Source: Eupeodes corollae (Eukaryota; Arthropoda; Insecta; Diptera; Syrphidae). From it: DNA of 64,000 nt. The stretch spans positions 1,684,331-1,748,330 of the forward strand of contig NC_079150.1 of assembly GCF_945859685.1 (NCBI RefSeq). Direction: 5' to 3'. Positions 36,931-48,830 of the stretch are shown here, piece by piece. Under the pieces are notes generated by a model. The model was given only the letters and a program-made list of their open reading frames with translations, did no database searches and was not told the DNA's origin. The translations under genes were made by a program, and so were the position numbers. Position 1 is the first letter of the stretch; each line of letters opens with the position of its first letter.

Positions 36931-38103
36931 ATTCTGGTTAGGTCGATTTAAGCTTTCAAAACACAGCGGACTTAAAATTTTAGGTCAGAAATGTAATTTT
37001 ACTTAAAACACTAAAATTGTTAATTTACGTTTTGTAGTGCTTGAAAGCTCTCATAAACAACAATATATTTGTAGGTCTATCTATTCAGTTGACTCAAAAA
37101 ACATTTTGGAAGTGGGCGAAAAAACTAGCAGCTTATTTTGTAACAGTTTATCAGAAAACACTCAATATTTGGAAAACTGTAAAAAGTATTTTCGCAAATG
37201 CTTGTGCTTAATCATGAACATTAGTTCTTGAAAATGTTTAGATTTGTTTTAAACCTCAGGTTTTTCGACAGTAATAAAGGTAGTGCCTTAAGGGCTATAA
37301 TGTTTCTAACTTTTTGAAATTTGAAATTACTTTGCTTATGGTTATGAATTTTGAAAAGCACATTTAAATATATCTAATGATTTTTAATTTTCTAAGAAAT
37401 GATCTAGGGATGTTAATGTTGGTTTTCTTTGAATTGAAAACAAATACCAGTATTAAATAGAAATATTGATATTGAATAATTGTAAGGGTTTTCCTTGTAA
37501 ATTTAGTTGGAGCGCTAGTTCAATAAATTTTGGTTTGGGTTTTAAGCTTATCAGTTTGTTAATATTTTTGAGGAAACAAACTTGCAATTTTATATTGCTC
37601 ATGCTTACTCTGTGATGTGTGTGATAAGAACGAAATGAATGTTCACCAAATGCGTTAGCCATGTAGGGGATAAAACAAACAACCAAGTTCAAGGAGCATA
37701 ATTGTCCTTAAAGAAAATAAATTCATTGCTTACTTCACACAAAAACGCATGTTTTCACTTTAAGATAGGATAAAACAAAACAGCATCTTTCTATATAAAG
37801 TTAAAACGTTAGCATTCAGCGTTATTATGTGTCTGTGGTCTTAAAAAAAAATCTGAAAGTCCTTGAAAAAGCGTTTTCACTCTTATGTCTTCGTTTTGAA
37901 CTAGGAAAGAGAGAATATTGCGATGGAAATGGAGAGCATGAATATTTGTATGTGCCTTATATTCTGGAAATCCTTTATCAATCAAGATTTAAATTACCAT
38001 ACAATACAATCTCAAGCCTTCGTTAGATGATAGCGGGTGAGACGATGACGAAGATTGTAACGTTGCACGGCAACGTTGCCTTGCGTTTTGTTTTAAATCA
38101 ATG

Positions 38104-38306
38104 AAAGTGATGTTGATGATGTTGGTGGTTTTGTTTTGATGATGTTGACGATGTTGATGATGATGTTGATGATGTCGATGATGTTGATGATGTTGGTGAT
38201 GTTAATGATGATGTTGATGATGTTGCTGATGTTGATTATGTTGATGATGTTGATCATATTGATGATGTTGATGTTGATTTTGATGATTATGATGACGTTG
38301 ATGATA
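38104..38306. repeat. Imperfect (GATGTT/GATGAT)n microsatellite
   Basis: About 200 bp is built of tgatgatgt and tgatgttga units with scattered changes, including a few tgacgatgt and tgattatgt variants. ORFs reading MLMMLMM or INIINI on either strand are products of the repeat and are not genes. Confidence 0.95.
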
Positions 38307-40151
38307 ATGAACAAAAAGAATTTAAATTGACAATTGACTAGGTTCTTCATATCACTGGCATTTGCTAAAACATAAACAATTAAATCAGATTTGCAGGTGC
38401 TTAGCTGTGGCAGAAACACACAAAACACCCAAAACAAACATAACATAGCAAAAGAAAGTAAATACCACATCGGCATCTGTCCTATTCAATTCTGTCTTAT
38501 TCACACAGCATATCAATCCAAATGTGCAGATCGCTTACCTTAAGGACCAAATTTTCACCCATGATGACAATTTCGAGAAAAACGAATAGAAGAAAAACAA
38601 GGACGCTAATTAGGGTGCGTGTAAAAAGATATATAAGGACTGTGTAAGCCTTTGAAGTGCCACCAAGCAAATATTACAATGGATCCCCAGACACAAGTTA
38701 TGTACATAATATGAGAGATTAATGAGAGAAAACATACAAATTGGAGTTAAGAGTTGTAAGACTTGCAAGACTTGCAGTATGAATGAAATAATCGACGGTG
38801 TATAGAATAAAGATTTGAATAAAAAGGGGTTCTATGTTACCAACTCTGTGGTGGATAACTTAATGTTCATGTAATTATGAACTGTCTTTGTTTTTTATTT
38901 TCCCGTTCCTTCCTTTTATTAAGCTTGATACATAATATTCTTGATGGTGCAGAAAATTAATCGATTTGGAACGACAACAGAAGATAATAAAGTGATAGAA
39001 CATAAATTAAATTCACAGTTTTGTGTTTGATTTGACAAATACATAGATAGGTAGTCTGTTCTCACGGCCACTAACGCATAGCATATGAATGTAATGACAA
39101 GTTTGAGGCGAATTTACACTTGTTTCAATTCGTTTTTTTTTTTTTCCTACCTAAAACAGTTATTTTTTCACGCCCGACAGAGAAATTTGAGTTTTTTTTT
39201 TGGATTAATGGTCCATAGAGTTTTTCATAGATAAATAAATTGATTTAAAGTCAGTCTCTCCCATATAATGCTAACCAAGCGGATAAAAATTTTCTCGAAT
39301 ATTCTTAAATTTTTCCATATCGTTACCCTGGTCGGATACACAAATCAGAGCAATTTTCTAAATATATTTTTAGCACGTTGAAAATTTCAAACTCCTGCTA
39401 AGATCACCAACGCATTATAATTTTCTCCCACAGCAAAATATCACGAAAATGTATTCGTTAAAAACCAAAGCAAACGCATAATTTGATGCCATTTACAAAT
39501 CGCTTTAAACTTACGTTATAAATTTCAAAGCCGTACATTGATTTTTTCTCGAAAATGTGAATCTCTTTTTTTTCCAAAACATTTCAATAGAAAACCAATT
39601 TTTATAAATATTTAGTAGTTTTTTTTTTTAAGTCGATAAGTTGGTTTAAGCAAACAAAATTAAATTAGCTCAAAACTTAATACCTTACGTTTGAGGAAAC
39701 ACTATGTAATCATACCAACACAATATATATATGTATTATTATTTTGATTGAAAATTGAATGCTCTACAACAAATATTTAATTTGAGTATGTCTTCTTTTA
39801 AAAACTTTACTTTATATTTAAGAATAATTTAAAAAAACAAAAAAACGCAATTTAAGAAAACGAAAGAAAAGGGAATTTAATGTTAAAAAAGTTCCTCACA
39901 CCATTTTGTACAAAAAATTAAACCTTGAGGCAAGAGTACGATAACAACTGCTTTTGGAATTAAGTGTTTAAAAGGTTTTAACGCTAAAAACTTAATGGTT
40001 TTATGCTGCCTTCACTTGTTCAAAACTTGAATATAACTCGCACATTTGTCTAGGTGCCTCTTAATCAATTTGAATTCTTTTATATACAGTTCAAAAAAGC
40101 TTTGTCAATAATAGACGATAGGACTACCTCCACAATGTTTCATGCTTTTCA

Positions 40152-40345
40152 TTGATTTGCCGATATTTTTACAAACAATGTTTCTCAGAATCAGCGAGTT
40201 GCGTACCCCTCCCCCCTCTCAAACAATTTAGCCACAATATTGGTATTTCCAGCAGTGATCATCGGTTTAACATTAAACTTAATTTCGGACTTGAGATTGA
40301 TTCTTTTTTAACCATACATGGAAAATGTGTAAGGCTTTACTTTAC
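40152..40345 (+). mobile_element. LINE C-terminal fragment
   Basis: The plus-strand frame CFSESASCVPLPPLKQFS, then SSSDHRFNIKLNFGLEIDSF, matches the region just before the final LWNxLP block of L2/jockey-type LINE proteins. It also resembles the minus-strand fragment at 42540-42890 (IPPFKQFNRYTRTS... HHFNLEPNFG). The downstream block is lost. Confidence 0.6.
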
Positions 40346-41014
40346 TCAGTCTTCTCCTCCCACAATCACGTTCCAAGCTTTAAAATTGAAATATGCACGC
40401 GTAACTCCACTTAAATCCTTTCCTATTTTTCATACACTTCGTGTCAAATGAATAAGTGGTTGCTCCCTATACTATTACACCGCTTTCTTTGCTATGGCGT
40501 TTTTCAAGATAGATTTCTTCCTTTCTAAATCATGGAAATAGCAGCTTTAACCATCGAAAAATACGACGGTATTCTTCATTTTTTGGTGTCGTATCTGGTC
40601 TGCTTCTTGTATCAACCTAGCAACAGTAGCTTTTATGAAATGATGTGGTTTTGTTGACTCTTCCTTTGTGGCTTTTTCCATATCTCTCTTGATCCATGAG
40701 CTAGTTACTTACAACATTTGAACTTTTTCTAATCAAGCTGGCCATAAACGGATAGTTTATGGTAAACTCGTATTTAGCCTATTTTGTTCTTGGTTACCTA
40801 TTAAATTAATACCCGTACTAAGCTCCCAAAAAATCTAAGTATCCTTTTATTTGATTTAAAACACGCTAAAAGCGTGTCCCTATTCATGTGACACGAATTG
40901 TATAAAAGGTCCTAATAACCCCTTGAGTGCTTGTTTATTAAAAGGCTAAATATAAGTAATAAAAATCAACAAACATAGAGAAAATATAGACAGTTGTATG
41001 AAAATTTAGTAGAG

Positions 41015-41310
41015 ATGTCGAAAAAAATAGGTCCTTCGTTCTGTCCTCGCTCCTATAGCCCGAACTATGGGTCGAATGAGTTTAAAATTAGAATTCAAGG
41101 TTATAAGCTGATTCGCGTAAGGCATTTTTTAAGACGAAAAAAACAGCAGTCCCTCTTCAAGTTTTTGGACAAAAATCGAAAATTCGAATTTTCTCATAAA
41201 CGAACCGATAGATTTTTATTGAATTTTATTTAAAATGTTTTATTCATTCAGTTGGCTTCATTTCATAAAAAAATATATTTGTGTATTTCAATAAAGTTTA
41301 TTCCTCACAA
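41015..41310. repeat. Unclassified dispersed repeat, family 2, copy 3
   Basis: The blocks gttctgtcctcgctcc, tagcccgaactatgggtcg, gctgattcgcgtaaggcattttt and aaaattcgaattttctcataaacgaaccgatagatttttatt match copies at 30.2 and 32.9 kb in order. The 3' half is absent. Confidence 0.62.
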
Positions 41311-41418
41311 GCCCTACTGTCTTCATAATTTTTGATTTTAGATATTTCAGAAAGGATCTAATATTTTTTGATGAAATTTAAATGTGTATTTGCAAGTAAT
41401 TAATAACTCAAATCAAAT

Positions 41419-41628
41419 GGGGTGGCGCAACAGTCCGTTGTGAACCAGGGCCTAGTGACTTACAACTCGCAACCATTCCTGTGTGCGAGTACTGTTGTCA
41501 GGAATGGAAGGGACCTACAATTTAAGGCCGAATCCGAACGGCTAGTTTGAGAAAGCACTTTTTCATGACAAGAAGTACTCTTGAAGGATTTGTCAATTCC
41601 TCGCAAGAGGCAGTACCCGCGAAAATTA

Positions 41629-41659
<31 letters not shown>

Positions 41660-41735
41660 GTGGCACCGGCAGGGATTGAACCCAAGACCTCTTGCATGAC
41701 AGTCCAACGCACTAACCATCATGCTACGGGTACTA
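41419..41735 (-). mobile_element. tRNA-derived SINE, full length with best promoter boxes
   Basis: The sense strand runs from TAGTACCCGTAGCATGATGG (A-box region) through GGTTCAATCCC (a good B box) and GCCGGTGCCACC. An internal A-run follows (T-run 41631-41651 on the plus strand), then the central body, and the tail GTTGCGCCACCCC. The head is tRNA-like and the tail LINE-like, so it should use internal RNA polymerase III promoters and a LINE's reverse transcriptase. It lies about 125 bp downstream, in gene orientation, of the Ig1 exon donor. Confidence 0.9.
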
Positions 41736-41859
41736 CAAACTACATACCAAAAATATTTTTTGATTTTTTCAAGTACAAGTACTGATATCTTGGTACTGCT
41801 ACTGACTGCATACCTCAATAGTGTTGAGTAACTTTAAAATTAGGAAGACAAAAACTCAC

Positions 41860-42070
41860 CTGTAACTTCCAATAATTTTGCCAAGTTTATCTTAGGTTCT
41901 GTATTGACCTGACATTCATAAATGCCACTATCTCGTTGCTGAGCATATTCTATCTTTAAATCCCAATCATCCGTCCCGGGTGTGTGCACAACAGAAAATC
42001 GTTGATCTCCTGTGTATGTATAAATGTTTGTTGTCAAAATGTGTAGGTCTCGCTTACGCATCCATGATAC
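41860..42070 (-). CDS. dpr7: dpr gene, exon with C-terminal half of Ig domain 1
   Basis: The exon encodes residues 54-123. It carries the Dpr signature VSWMRKRDLHILT with the core Trp56, then DQRFSVVHTPGTDDWDLKI and DSGIYECQVNTEP with the second disulfide cysteine, Cys106. This is the ligand-binding V-type Ig1 domain of the family, which mediates Dpr-DIP heterodimers on neurons. The exon is 211 nt, enters in phase 0 after AACCAG, and leaves in phase 1 at ACAG followed by GTGAGT. Reading is uninterrupted with all Ig landmarks intact, so the gene looks functional despite its repeat-rich surroundings. The RKRDLHIL and YECQVNTEPK stretches are diagnostic for Dpr rather than DIP or other Ig proteins. 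Confidence 0.96.
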
Positions 42071-42149
42071 CTGGTTTTATTTAAGATAAAACAAAAAACA
42101 ACATTTATTTAATTTAAAAAATAAAATATAATTCAAGAAAAAAACTTAC
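42071..42149 (-). other. 79-bp dpr intron inside Ig domain 1
   Basis: This short intron runs from a GTAAGT donor to an AACCAG acceptor and splits the Ig1 coding sequence in phase 0, just before the VSWMRKRD motif. It is the only compact intron in the visible gene and is free of repeats. All the other introns exceed 2.5 kb. Confidence 0.92.
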
Positions 42150-42265
42150 AGTTCGGTTTCCTTTATTCTTAACTCGGCATTTAAGAATTGCTGTTTCATC
42201 AACAACTGTGGAAACATTTCTCGGGCTAATGTCATCAAAATAAGGGCGTTCTGAATCAAGAAAAC
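42150..42265 (-). CDS. dpr7: dpr gene, exon with N-terminal half of Ig domain 1
   Basis: The exon encodes residues 16-53 of the visible protein (numbered from the first whole codon of the 45-nt exon). The Dpr-typical PYFDDISPRNVS leads into the first Ig domain, and Cys44 (in AILKCRVKN) is the first disulfide cysteine. Two N-glycosylation sequons are visible: NVS at 31 and NRT at 51. The acceptor is TTTCAAG and the donor is ACT followed by GTAAGT. It enters in phase 1 and leaves in phase 0. An alternative acceptor a few bases downstream (TTGATTCAG) would break the frame, so I prefer the upstream one. In Drosophila, Dpr proteins are cell-surface receptors that bind DIP partners through Ig1 and specify synaptic pairing; that role is known for the family and inferred here. 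Confidence 0.93.
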
Positions 42266-42539
42266 CTTGAAAGTAAATAGAAAAGAAAAATAAATATTTA
42301 AAAGTAGCCAAGATTTGTGGACAGAAAAAAATGGGTGCATCAAAATTTATTTGTTTTTTAATTTTATTTTTCATTTTTTTCTTTCAATTAAAAATATATT
42401 TTTGCAATGTTTACTTTATTTAGTTTTGAATGTCTTCTTTTTGCTCTCAATTGTTTGTCTAAATATGTTTTTGTTGTTTATTTTTTGTTATACAGATAAT
42501 AATGATGACATTTGCAGAAAGGACTCTCAAAAAAATTGA

Positions 42540-42890
42540 GTGGTTGGTTTTTTTTACCATAGCAATGAAAAATAGGTGAACATTTTGGCTGACCCAAAAT
42601 ATCTCCAAAAACAACTAAGCGAGAGACTTGAATTAAATTGTATATTATATAGTGAGCCTGGTAAAGCGTTCCACATTTGTGTAGTGCGGCTGAAGAAACA
42701 ATCACTATAATTAATAGTAAGTAAGTCCGAAATTGGGCTCAAGGTTAAAGTGATGAATATTCCTGGAAGTACGGGTATAACGATTGAATTGTTTGAAGGG
42801 AGGAATACGACTAACTATTTCACTAAAATTGCGGTCTCTTAGAAATGACAGGAGATCTATAGCTTGCAGTGCATTAGTGTCCTATTAATC
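42540..42890 (-). mobile_element. LINE C-terminal fragment
   Basis: The minus strand reads LSFLRDRNFSEIVSRIPPFKQFNRYTRTS (in pieces), then YSDCFFSRTTQMWNALPGSL, the C-terminal region of an L2/jockey-type LINE ORF2. It has a frameshift and no RT domain. It resembles fragments at 33.6 kb and 40.2 kb. Confidence 0.75.
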
Positions 42891-44849
42891 AATCGATTTA
42901 AAACGTACAAATATTAAATGCCCAAAGTTTCATTTCAGTTAATTGGTAATTTATACCATATTTCCTAAGACTCGGAGCTCGAATTCTTACCTATTTATCC
43001 GAAACCTATAACTACCCTTCTAAATAACCTAAGGTGTCCATTCGAAATCAAATCAAAATAGAACGAAGAAGTTAAAAATAGTGACCAAAGAATAGTAAAA
43101 CTAAGAATTAACTTCGATATCAAAAATGATCTTTCGAAAAAATAGAGTTTTCGATTAATAAAAATAAATTATAATTAAACTAAATAAATTTAATAGCCAA
43201 AGGAATATGTGTTTAAGTCATTTACAAAAACTTGTGTGTACGTAATGTGCATTGGGCCGCGGATTAAACAATCAACCGTTAGCGGATTAGTTTATCGAGT
43301 ATCGAATATTTACCATTGATAAATTTCCATTTGCTGTAAATTCTTCTTTTCCCTCTGCAAATTTTGTGTCACACTTTGTACTTTACTTTGCAGGATATTT
43401 TTTTTAGCAAAGTTGAAAGTGAAAAGTGTTTGGTGAAAAAGGCTGCACTTCTATTCATAAATGTTTTGATGATACTTCAAGCCAATAGCAAAGTTTTTTC
43501 AAATATCTTAATTTGTATTTAAAAAACAAAAGTCAAGTCCTTATTGGAAAATCCTTCAAAAGCGCTGTTAGCTATTAGCTTTTAAGTATTTTCCTGTATA
43601 AATTTACCAATCTACGTTCCTAGCATTCTTGCTCCTCAACAAATATTATTAAATATTAAGTACACATGAATATTTTACAAAGACTAAATAAATTAATTTA
43701 TTGAATAACAACTTCGCATACAGTTTGTATGTCCGTATACTTAAACATCGTCTGAAAACCAAATCTTTTCGTCTAGATACTAACAGAAACCCAATTTTTT
43801 TAGCAATTTTTTTGAACACTCTATTATTAAGAAACTTGAATGTTCAGATACTCTTACAAACAACATTGCTGCGGTAACATTTATAATCCGAGCCTATGAA
43901 AGTTAGTTTTCTTTTCATTCCATTAAAAGTGTAAAATTATATTCCTCTTACATTATTAAAGTTGAAAGAATTTTCATCGAAGATTTGTTGTTCTTTTCTT
44001 AAAATTAAACAAACAAAATCAAGGACGATGAGGATTTTATTACGGCTTATCAATTTTTGTATATTCAAAGATATTTTTTTTCCTCGTTTTTATTTTTTTT
44101 AGCTTCTCTGCACAGAGTCTTGGTTACTTTCACATTTTTGTTTGTTATTTACTTTTGAAAGAAGTTTTTATTAATAAGAAAAAAATGTATCTTTTATAGA
44201 AAAAATAGCGTTAAAAGTAAAAGAAATAAATATTATACTTGTTGCAAAGAATAACTTCCCGATAAAAGATGAAAGCAGAGAGAAGAAAGACGACCCATCA
44301 AACAAAACAGTAACCGAGGGATCTTCGGTATAACAAATCCCAGTTGTGTGTATTTTGAATAAAAGTACGAAGAAGGATGAAGAGGGAAGTTTTAAAAATC
44401 GCATTAATACACATTAAACGAATGAAAACATTTTGATGGGTAGACGGTGTGACTGAGTATATTGAAGGAGGAGAGGATTGTGGTAAAGGTTATTGGTTTG
44501 AGGGGGGATAATTTGATATTTTTTTAGATATTTGATATTTATTTATTTGTATATCAGCTGTGGGTCAAGTTAAACTTATAAATATTAGACGATACAAAAC
44601 ATTGATTTAAGATACAATTAACAAAAGATATATTTATAAACTTGTTAGAACAAAATTAACAAAAACTAGTTAAAGTTAATTATACATTAAAAATGGACTA
44701 AAATTAAAAATTAAAAATTGCAGAATGCGACAAAAAAAGAGATGTTAATTAAAAGTTATCTGAATCAAGACGCAAGAAAAATAAAATTGAAAATGATTAA
44801 TTTAAAAGTATGTAAAATACAGCAGAGATATTTAATATGGGTAGGTACT

Positions 44850-46150
44850 AGGTAGTACGGCTACAGATCTAGTACAAGATAGTCTCCTAGATGAAGCATA
44901 AATCTTTGACACAGTTGTATCGAAGTATTCGAAGTTAACCTCTTGTTAAAGACATTTTTAACTTGGGCAACATATTGAGTAAAACAATTATTCAACATAA
45001 CGGGAGTGAAATTATCTGGGTTTAGTTTGTTTATTGAAATTGGAAGAGCTTCGGTTTTTTCAGTATTGAGTTTAAGTCCGTTCCGTGTCGACCAATCATA
45101 TATAGACTGTAAATCAATGTTAATTTTAGACATTGCATTTTTAAGCATCATCTCAGGAAAACTAATATATAATTGGACATCATCTACATAGATATGAAAC
45201 TGACAGTAAGAAAAAACAGAGAGGCAGATCATTAAAGAACAATAAAAACAGTAAAGGTCCAAGGATTGATTCTTGAGGAACACCATTATTAACATGGAGG
45301 AACGAGGACGTTCTACCATTGCAAGACACGGCTTGCATACGATTGGTCAAATATGAGTAAATTAGTGTTTTAGTTGTGTCAGAGAAGCTAAATATGGTCG
45401 TGAATTTATCACAGAGAAGATTATCGTTTACACAGTCAAATGCCTTTGAAAAGTCAAGAAAGCATGTCTTATGTCATCAGATACGTTGAGTAAAGCTGAA
45501 ACAGATTGCAAACGATTCAATAATTGCTTGTTTTTAATATAATATTTTATCTGGTTACTTATCAGACTTTCAAAAACTTTAGATAGGAAATTTAGCTGTC
45601 GGTCTATATTCTTTCTTGTTTCCTTGTTTTAGAATAGGGATAATTTTCGATGTCTTCCTTAGTATGGGATATGTAAATGCCATTATAATGGTGTTGAATA
45701 TGTGCGTTATGTGGGGAAGTGCGAAGGGTAGTACTATTTTGATAAAGTGAGGATGAATATTTTCAAGTTCAGTGCATTCAGGTTTTATCGAGAAAATTGC
45801 TTTAACTGCCTGATAATCATCTACGGCACTTACTGAAAAGGCGTCAGTAGCATCATTTTCTGAACGTCCAGAAGACTGAATTGGGTCTGTCAAGTAGAGA
45901 ATTTAACATTCAAATCTTCCAAATCAATACCATCACACCATTAAACATCTTTTCTCAAACCAATATTCTTAACTTCCTTCCAAAAAAACTTTGACGATCG
46001 ATCTCAGTTAAACTTATAATTATAAAATTAGTATTTCGCAATTTTGATCAAATTCGTTACAGAATTACGTAACTCTTTAAAGTCGAGGAGCATTTCTGGA
46101 CAACCAAAATGTCTCCAACTTCGGTATGAGATATTTCTAGCCTTAATAGC
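44850..46150 (-). mobile_element. LINE pseudogene spanning the pre-RT linker and most of RT
   Basis: From high to low coordinates the minus strand gives RNSVTNLIKIAKY and FFWKEVKNIGL (linker between endonuclease and RT) at about 45960-46100. A 104-codon frame at 45579-45893 (SGRSENDATDAFSVSAVDDY) ends near ILKQGNKKEYRPTAKFPI. A frame-broken KAFDCVNDNLL and a weak PQESILGPLLF follow. A 152-codon frame at 44861-45319 includes YVDDVQLY at 45171-45190, with the catalytic Asp pair kept. The domain order is complete, but at least two frameshifts inactivate it. The endonuclease and the 3' end are missing. Confidence 0.87.
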
Positions 46151-47554
46151 ATTAAGTATTAAGTGAGTTAGTTCAGTATTATTAACAAAGGAGAGTCCTA
46201 GGTAGTTTATTGATGTTTGAAGACAAATTTATGAAGGTTCATCAAAGAGCTAGTGGTGGCATATATGTAGTACCAACGCTACACTTATTATCAACCTCAA
46301 ATATCTCAATATATAACTTTTAACAAAGATAACGACACCTCCTCCCGTTGTGCTAATTTGGCCAGCTCGATATGGTTTCTTAAAACCATAAAAAAAAGTA
46401 AGGACCAAAAAACAAAATCAGTTTGAGAAGCAAAGCAAAAACAAACATCAAGTGAATATTTGTGTTTGAAGTGAACGTAATCCTGAAATTTTAAATATAC
46501 CCTTTTTTTGGCTGCAGTGTTTTCGTTTCTTTTTAATGTGCGTAGCCCAGATTTTGTATGTATATATGTTCATTTTAAATCTTCGAAATTATTAAAATTC
46601 TAATTAAAAATGTATGTTGAAGTATTTTGTTTCTCATTTATATATTGATTTCCTTTCTTGCAATGAATATTATACCTAGCTACTATCGAGGGTTTTCATT
46701 ATTATATTATAATCACCGCGTCACGGTCATTAATGCAGGTACGTAGGTTTGTAACTTAAGCAATATTCCTTAATGAATCAATTATAAAACTGTTTCGGTC
46801 TTATTCAATATAATGAATAGCAACGTTGTTGTTTGAATATGTCTTCATTTCATTCAAAACCAAATTAAAGATAATACTTTGTATAGAGGATTGAATTTAT
46901 TTTCATTTCTTCTTCAATCTCATCCAATTCTATCAAGTGGGCGTTCAATCTTATTTTATTTTCGAAAATATTGTATTCCTCCCGTCCCAATAGATGTTTT
47001 GTAGAAAGCCAAATGGACCCAGAATCATATTAGATACTTAGTATTGCGTAAATAGAAGTATTGCAGAGGTTGATTGGTATAAGATTCATTAAAAGGCTTG
47101 GTTAAAGGCCAGATACCTAAACAGGGGGAAATAGACCAACCACCTTATATAAAAATGTTTTCTTGTCTAGCCATTTGGTGCACCAATTCTTCTTTTTAAC
47201 TTTTTTGGTTCTTAAAAAGGAAAACGCATCTACATTAACGCATCAATTAACTTAAACGAACACTTTTTGGGAACCAAACTTTTATTCAAATATTCCATAT
47301 AAATACCATTTTTATAAACTGACACTCTCTGAAACGGACACGGACATTTGTTCTTACATTTTTTCGTCTTTAGCTTCATTGAAAACAAACAATCATTTTA
47401 TTTCAAAATTAGAAGTATGTAATATATTATCGTCAGGTTTTGAGTTTTCTTAGCCTGCTTTAACCATAAACATTAACGAAAAGAATTTATTTTTGTAAAG
47501 TTTAATATTATACGTTTGATATTGAAAAAACACAAGCTGCCGAGATTTCTAAAA

Positions 47555-48830
47555 ATAAAGAAGATATTCGTAGCAAATGGTAGTTCCCGAATCCAACGTT
47601 AACTAGAAAAAATACATTTTTAAGAACGGAAAGTTGCAAAATTGACCAATTGTGCATTGAATGGTTTTTCAGAACAAGAAATCAATTTCCGGTCCGCTCG
47701 AAAAACCAAAGGCAATAGAAATCGTGGATGGCTCCAGATGTGTCGAAGAGAAAACAACATAAGTTTCAAATTAATGCGTGATTCAATCAGCTTATGTAAG
47801 ACAAGAAGTAGTTGACCGGTTTATGAAGAAAATACCTCATTTGTTACTTGGATACCAACCGGGAGATGTGTTCAATGGAAATGAAACTGGGCTTTTTTTA
47901 GAGCATTACCTTACAAGACATTAAACCTTTAATCTGAAAAATGAGAAGAGAAAACTGCAAGGAGATAGACTCACGGTTTTATTTTGTGTAAGTATGGCAG
48001 GGAAAAAAAGAGAATTATTAGTGATTGGAATAGCAGCGCATCCTCGTTTCATTTACGGGCTTTTCAGTTATTTGGAAATCAAATTAAAAGCTTCGATGAC
48101 CAGTGATTTAATGACATACGAGTTGTGCCTTATACAGTTGATAGAAAAGGCGGAACATTTTTTTTTTAGATAAAGCTGCATCTCATCGCCGTGAGCGAAG
48201 ACTTCAAATTCTAATACAGATAAATGATTTTGAAACACATTCTTTCTAAAATGGGAGATTCAAAAACTGCATCTCAGTTTACAGACAGCTTGAGATAAAT
48301 TTTCTGCAGCAACCACACGAAATCGTTTGGCAAAGCCGGATTTAAGAAAAATGAAAACACTGCATCAACATAATTTGAACCCAAAGATGATCTTAATTTA
48401 GCAATGTTATCGAATGTATTAATAGGGATCAAAGAGTTGCTATAGAAAATTAACAAATATGGAAGCATTTGTTGCAATGGACCAGAACAATCAGACTGAA
48501 GAAGACAACATTGATATCTCAAGCCTTCAGAACGAATTCGAAAATAATAAAGGGATTACCATACGCGAATCAGAATAAAATATGGATGCAGCTGATTTTA
48601 ACAATCCCATCCATTCTTACATCGATGCATTTCAAGTTCTTGAAAGCTTAAAACTGATTACGAAAGGCGACTTTGTATCTTTGAAATATGTAAAACACCT
48701 TGAAAGCCATTTTATAAATAAATTTAGGGGGCAGAAGGAAAGCAAACTACGTCATTCAACAATTTCGAACTATTACAAAAAGCACATCTTTATTTTACTA
48801 TTTATTTCTTTAAACTAATTTTCATATAAA
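47555..48830 (+). mobile_element. pogo/Tigger-like (CENP-B/DDE_1) transposase pseudogene
   Basis: The plus strand shows CIEWFFRTRNQFP and RGWLQMCREENN (CENP-B-type DNA-binding region, two frames). These are followed by YQPGDVFNGNETGLF, RLTVLFCVSMAGKKRELLVIG and MTSDL. The C-terminal AFQVLESLKLITKGDF and RGQKESKLRHSTISNYY are in a separate frame at 48582-48818. In active relatives the FNxDETGLF box carries a catalytic Asp; here it reads FNGNETGLF, so Asp is replaced by Asn. Several frameshifts confirm decay. Confidence 0.85.

Larger units (their letters stand above)
24069..41859 (-). other. dpr intron, 17.8 kb (largest)
   Basis: The intron lies between the Ig1 exon and the 54-nt linker exon, in phase 1. 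It contains the Harbinger, RTE-like, LINE, Tc1, SINE and unclassified repeats listed separately. I see no gene in 24069-26112 (AT-rich; small ORFs at 25358-25605 and 25556-25816 look random), 30861-32934, 34500-36140, 36930-38100, 38310-40150 or 40350-41010. Confidence 0.85.

Noticed and set aside
38093..38476. Long ORFs (127 and 64 codons) rich in Ile/Asn or Met/Leu
   Set aside because: They are translations of the GATGTT microsatellite.
38530..38640. Possible extra minus-strand exon: ATG GGT GAA ... AAG followed by GTAAGC, with a hydrophobic upstream reading
   Set aside because: The donor is good, but it ends in phase 0, which does not fit any downstream dpr acceptor (all phase 1 or 2). 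It lies between the Ig1 and linker exons, and there is no partner exon or homology.
41660..41735. tRNA gene suggested by A- and B-box-like sequences
   Set aside because: The boxes belong to a dispersed SINE family. No cloverleaf with paired acceptor arms is evident, and the copy continues into the SINE body.
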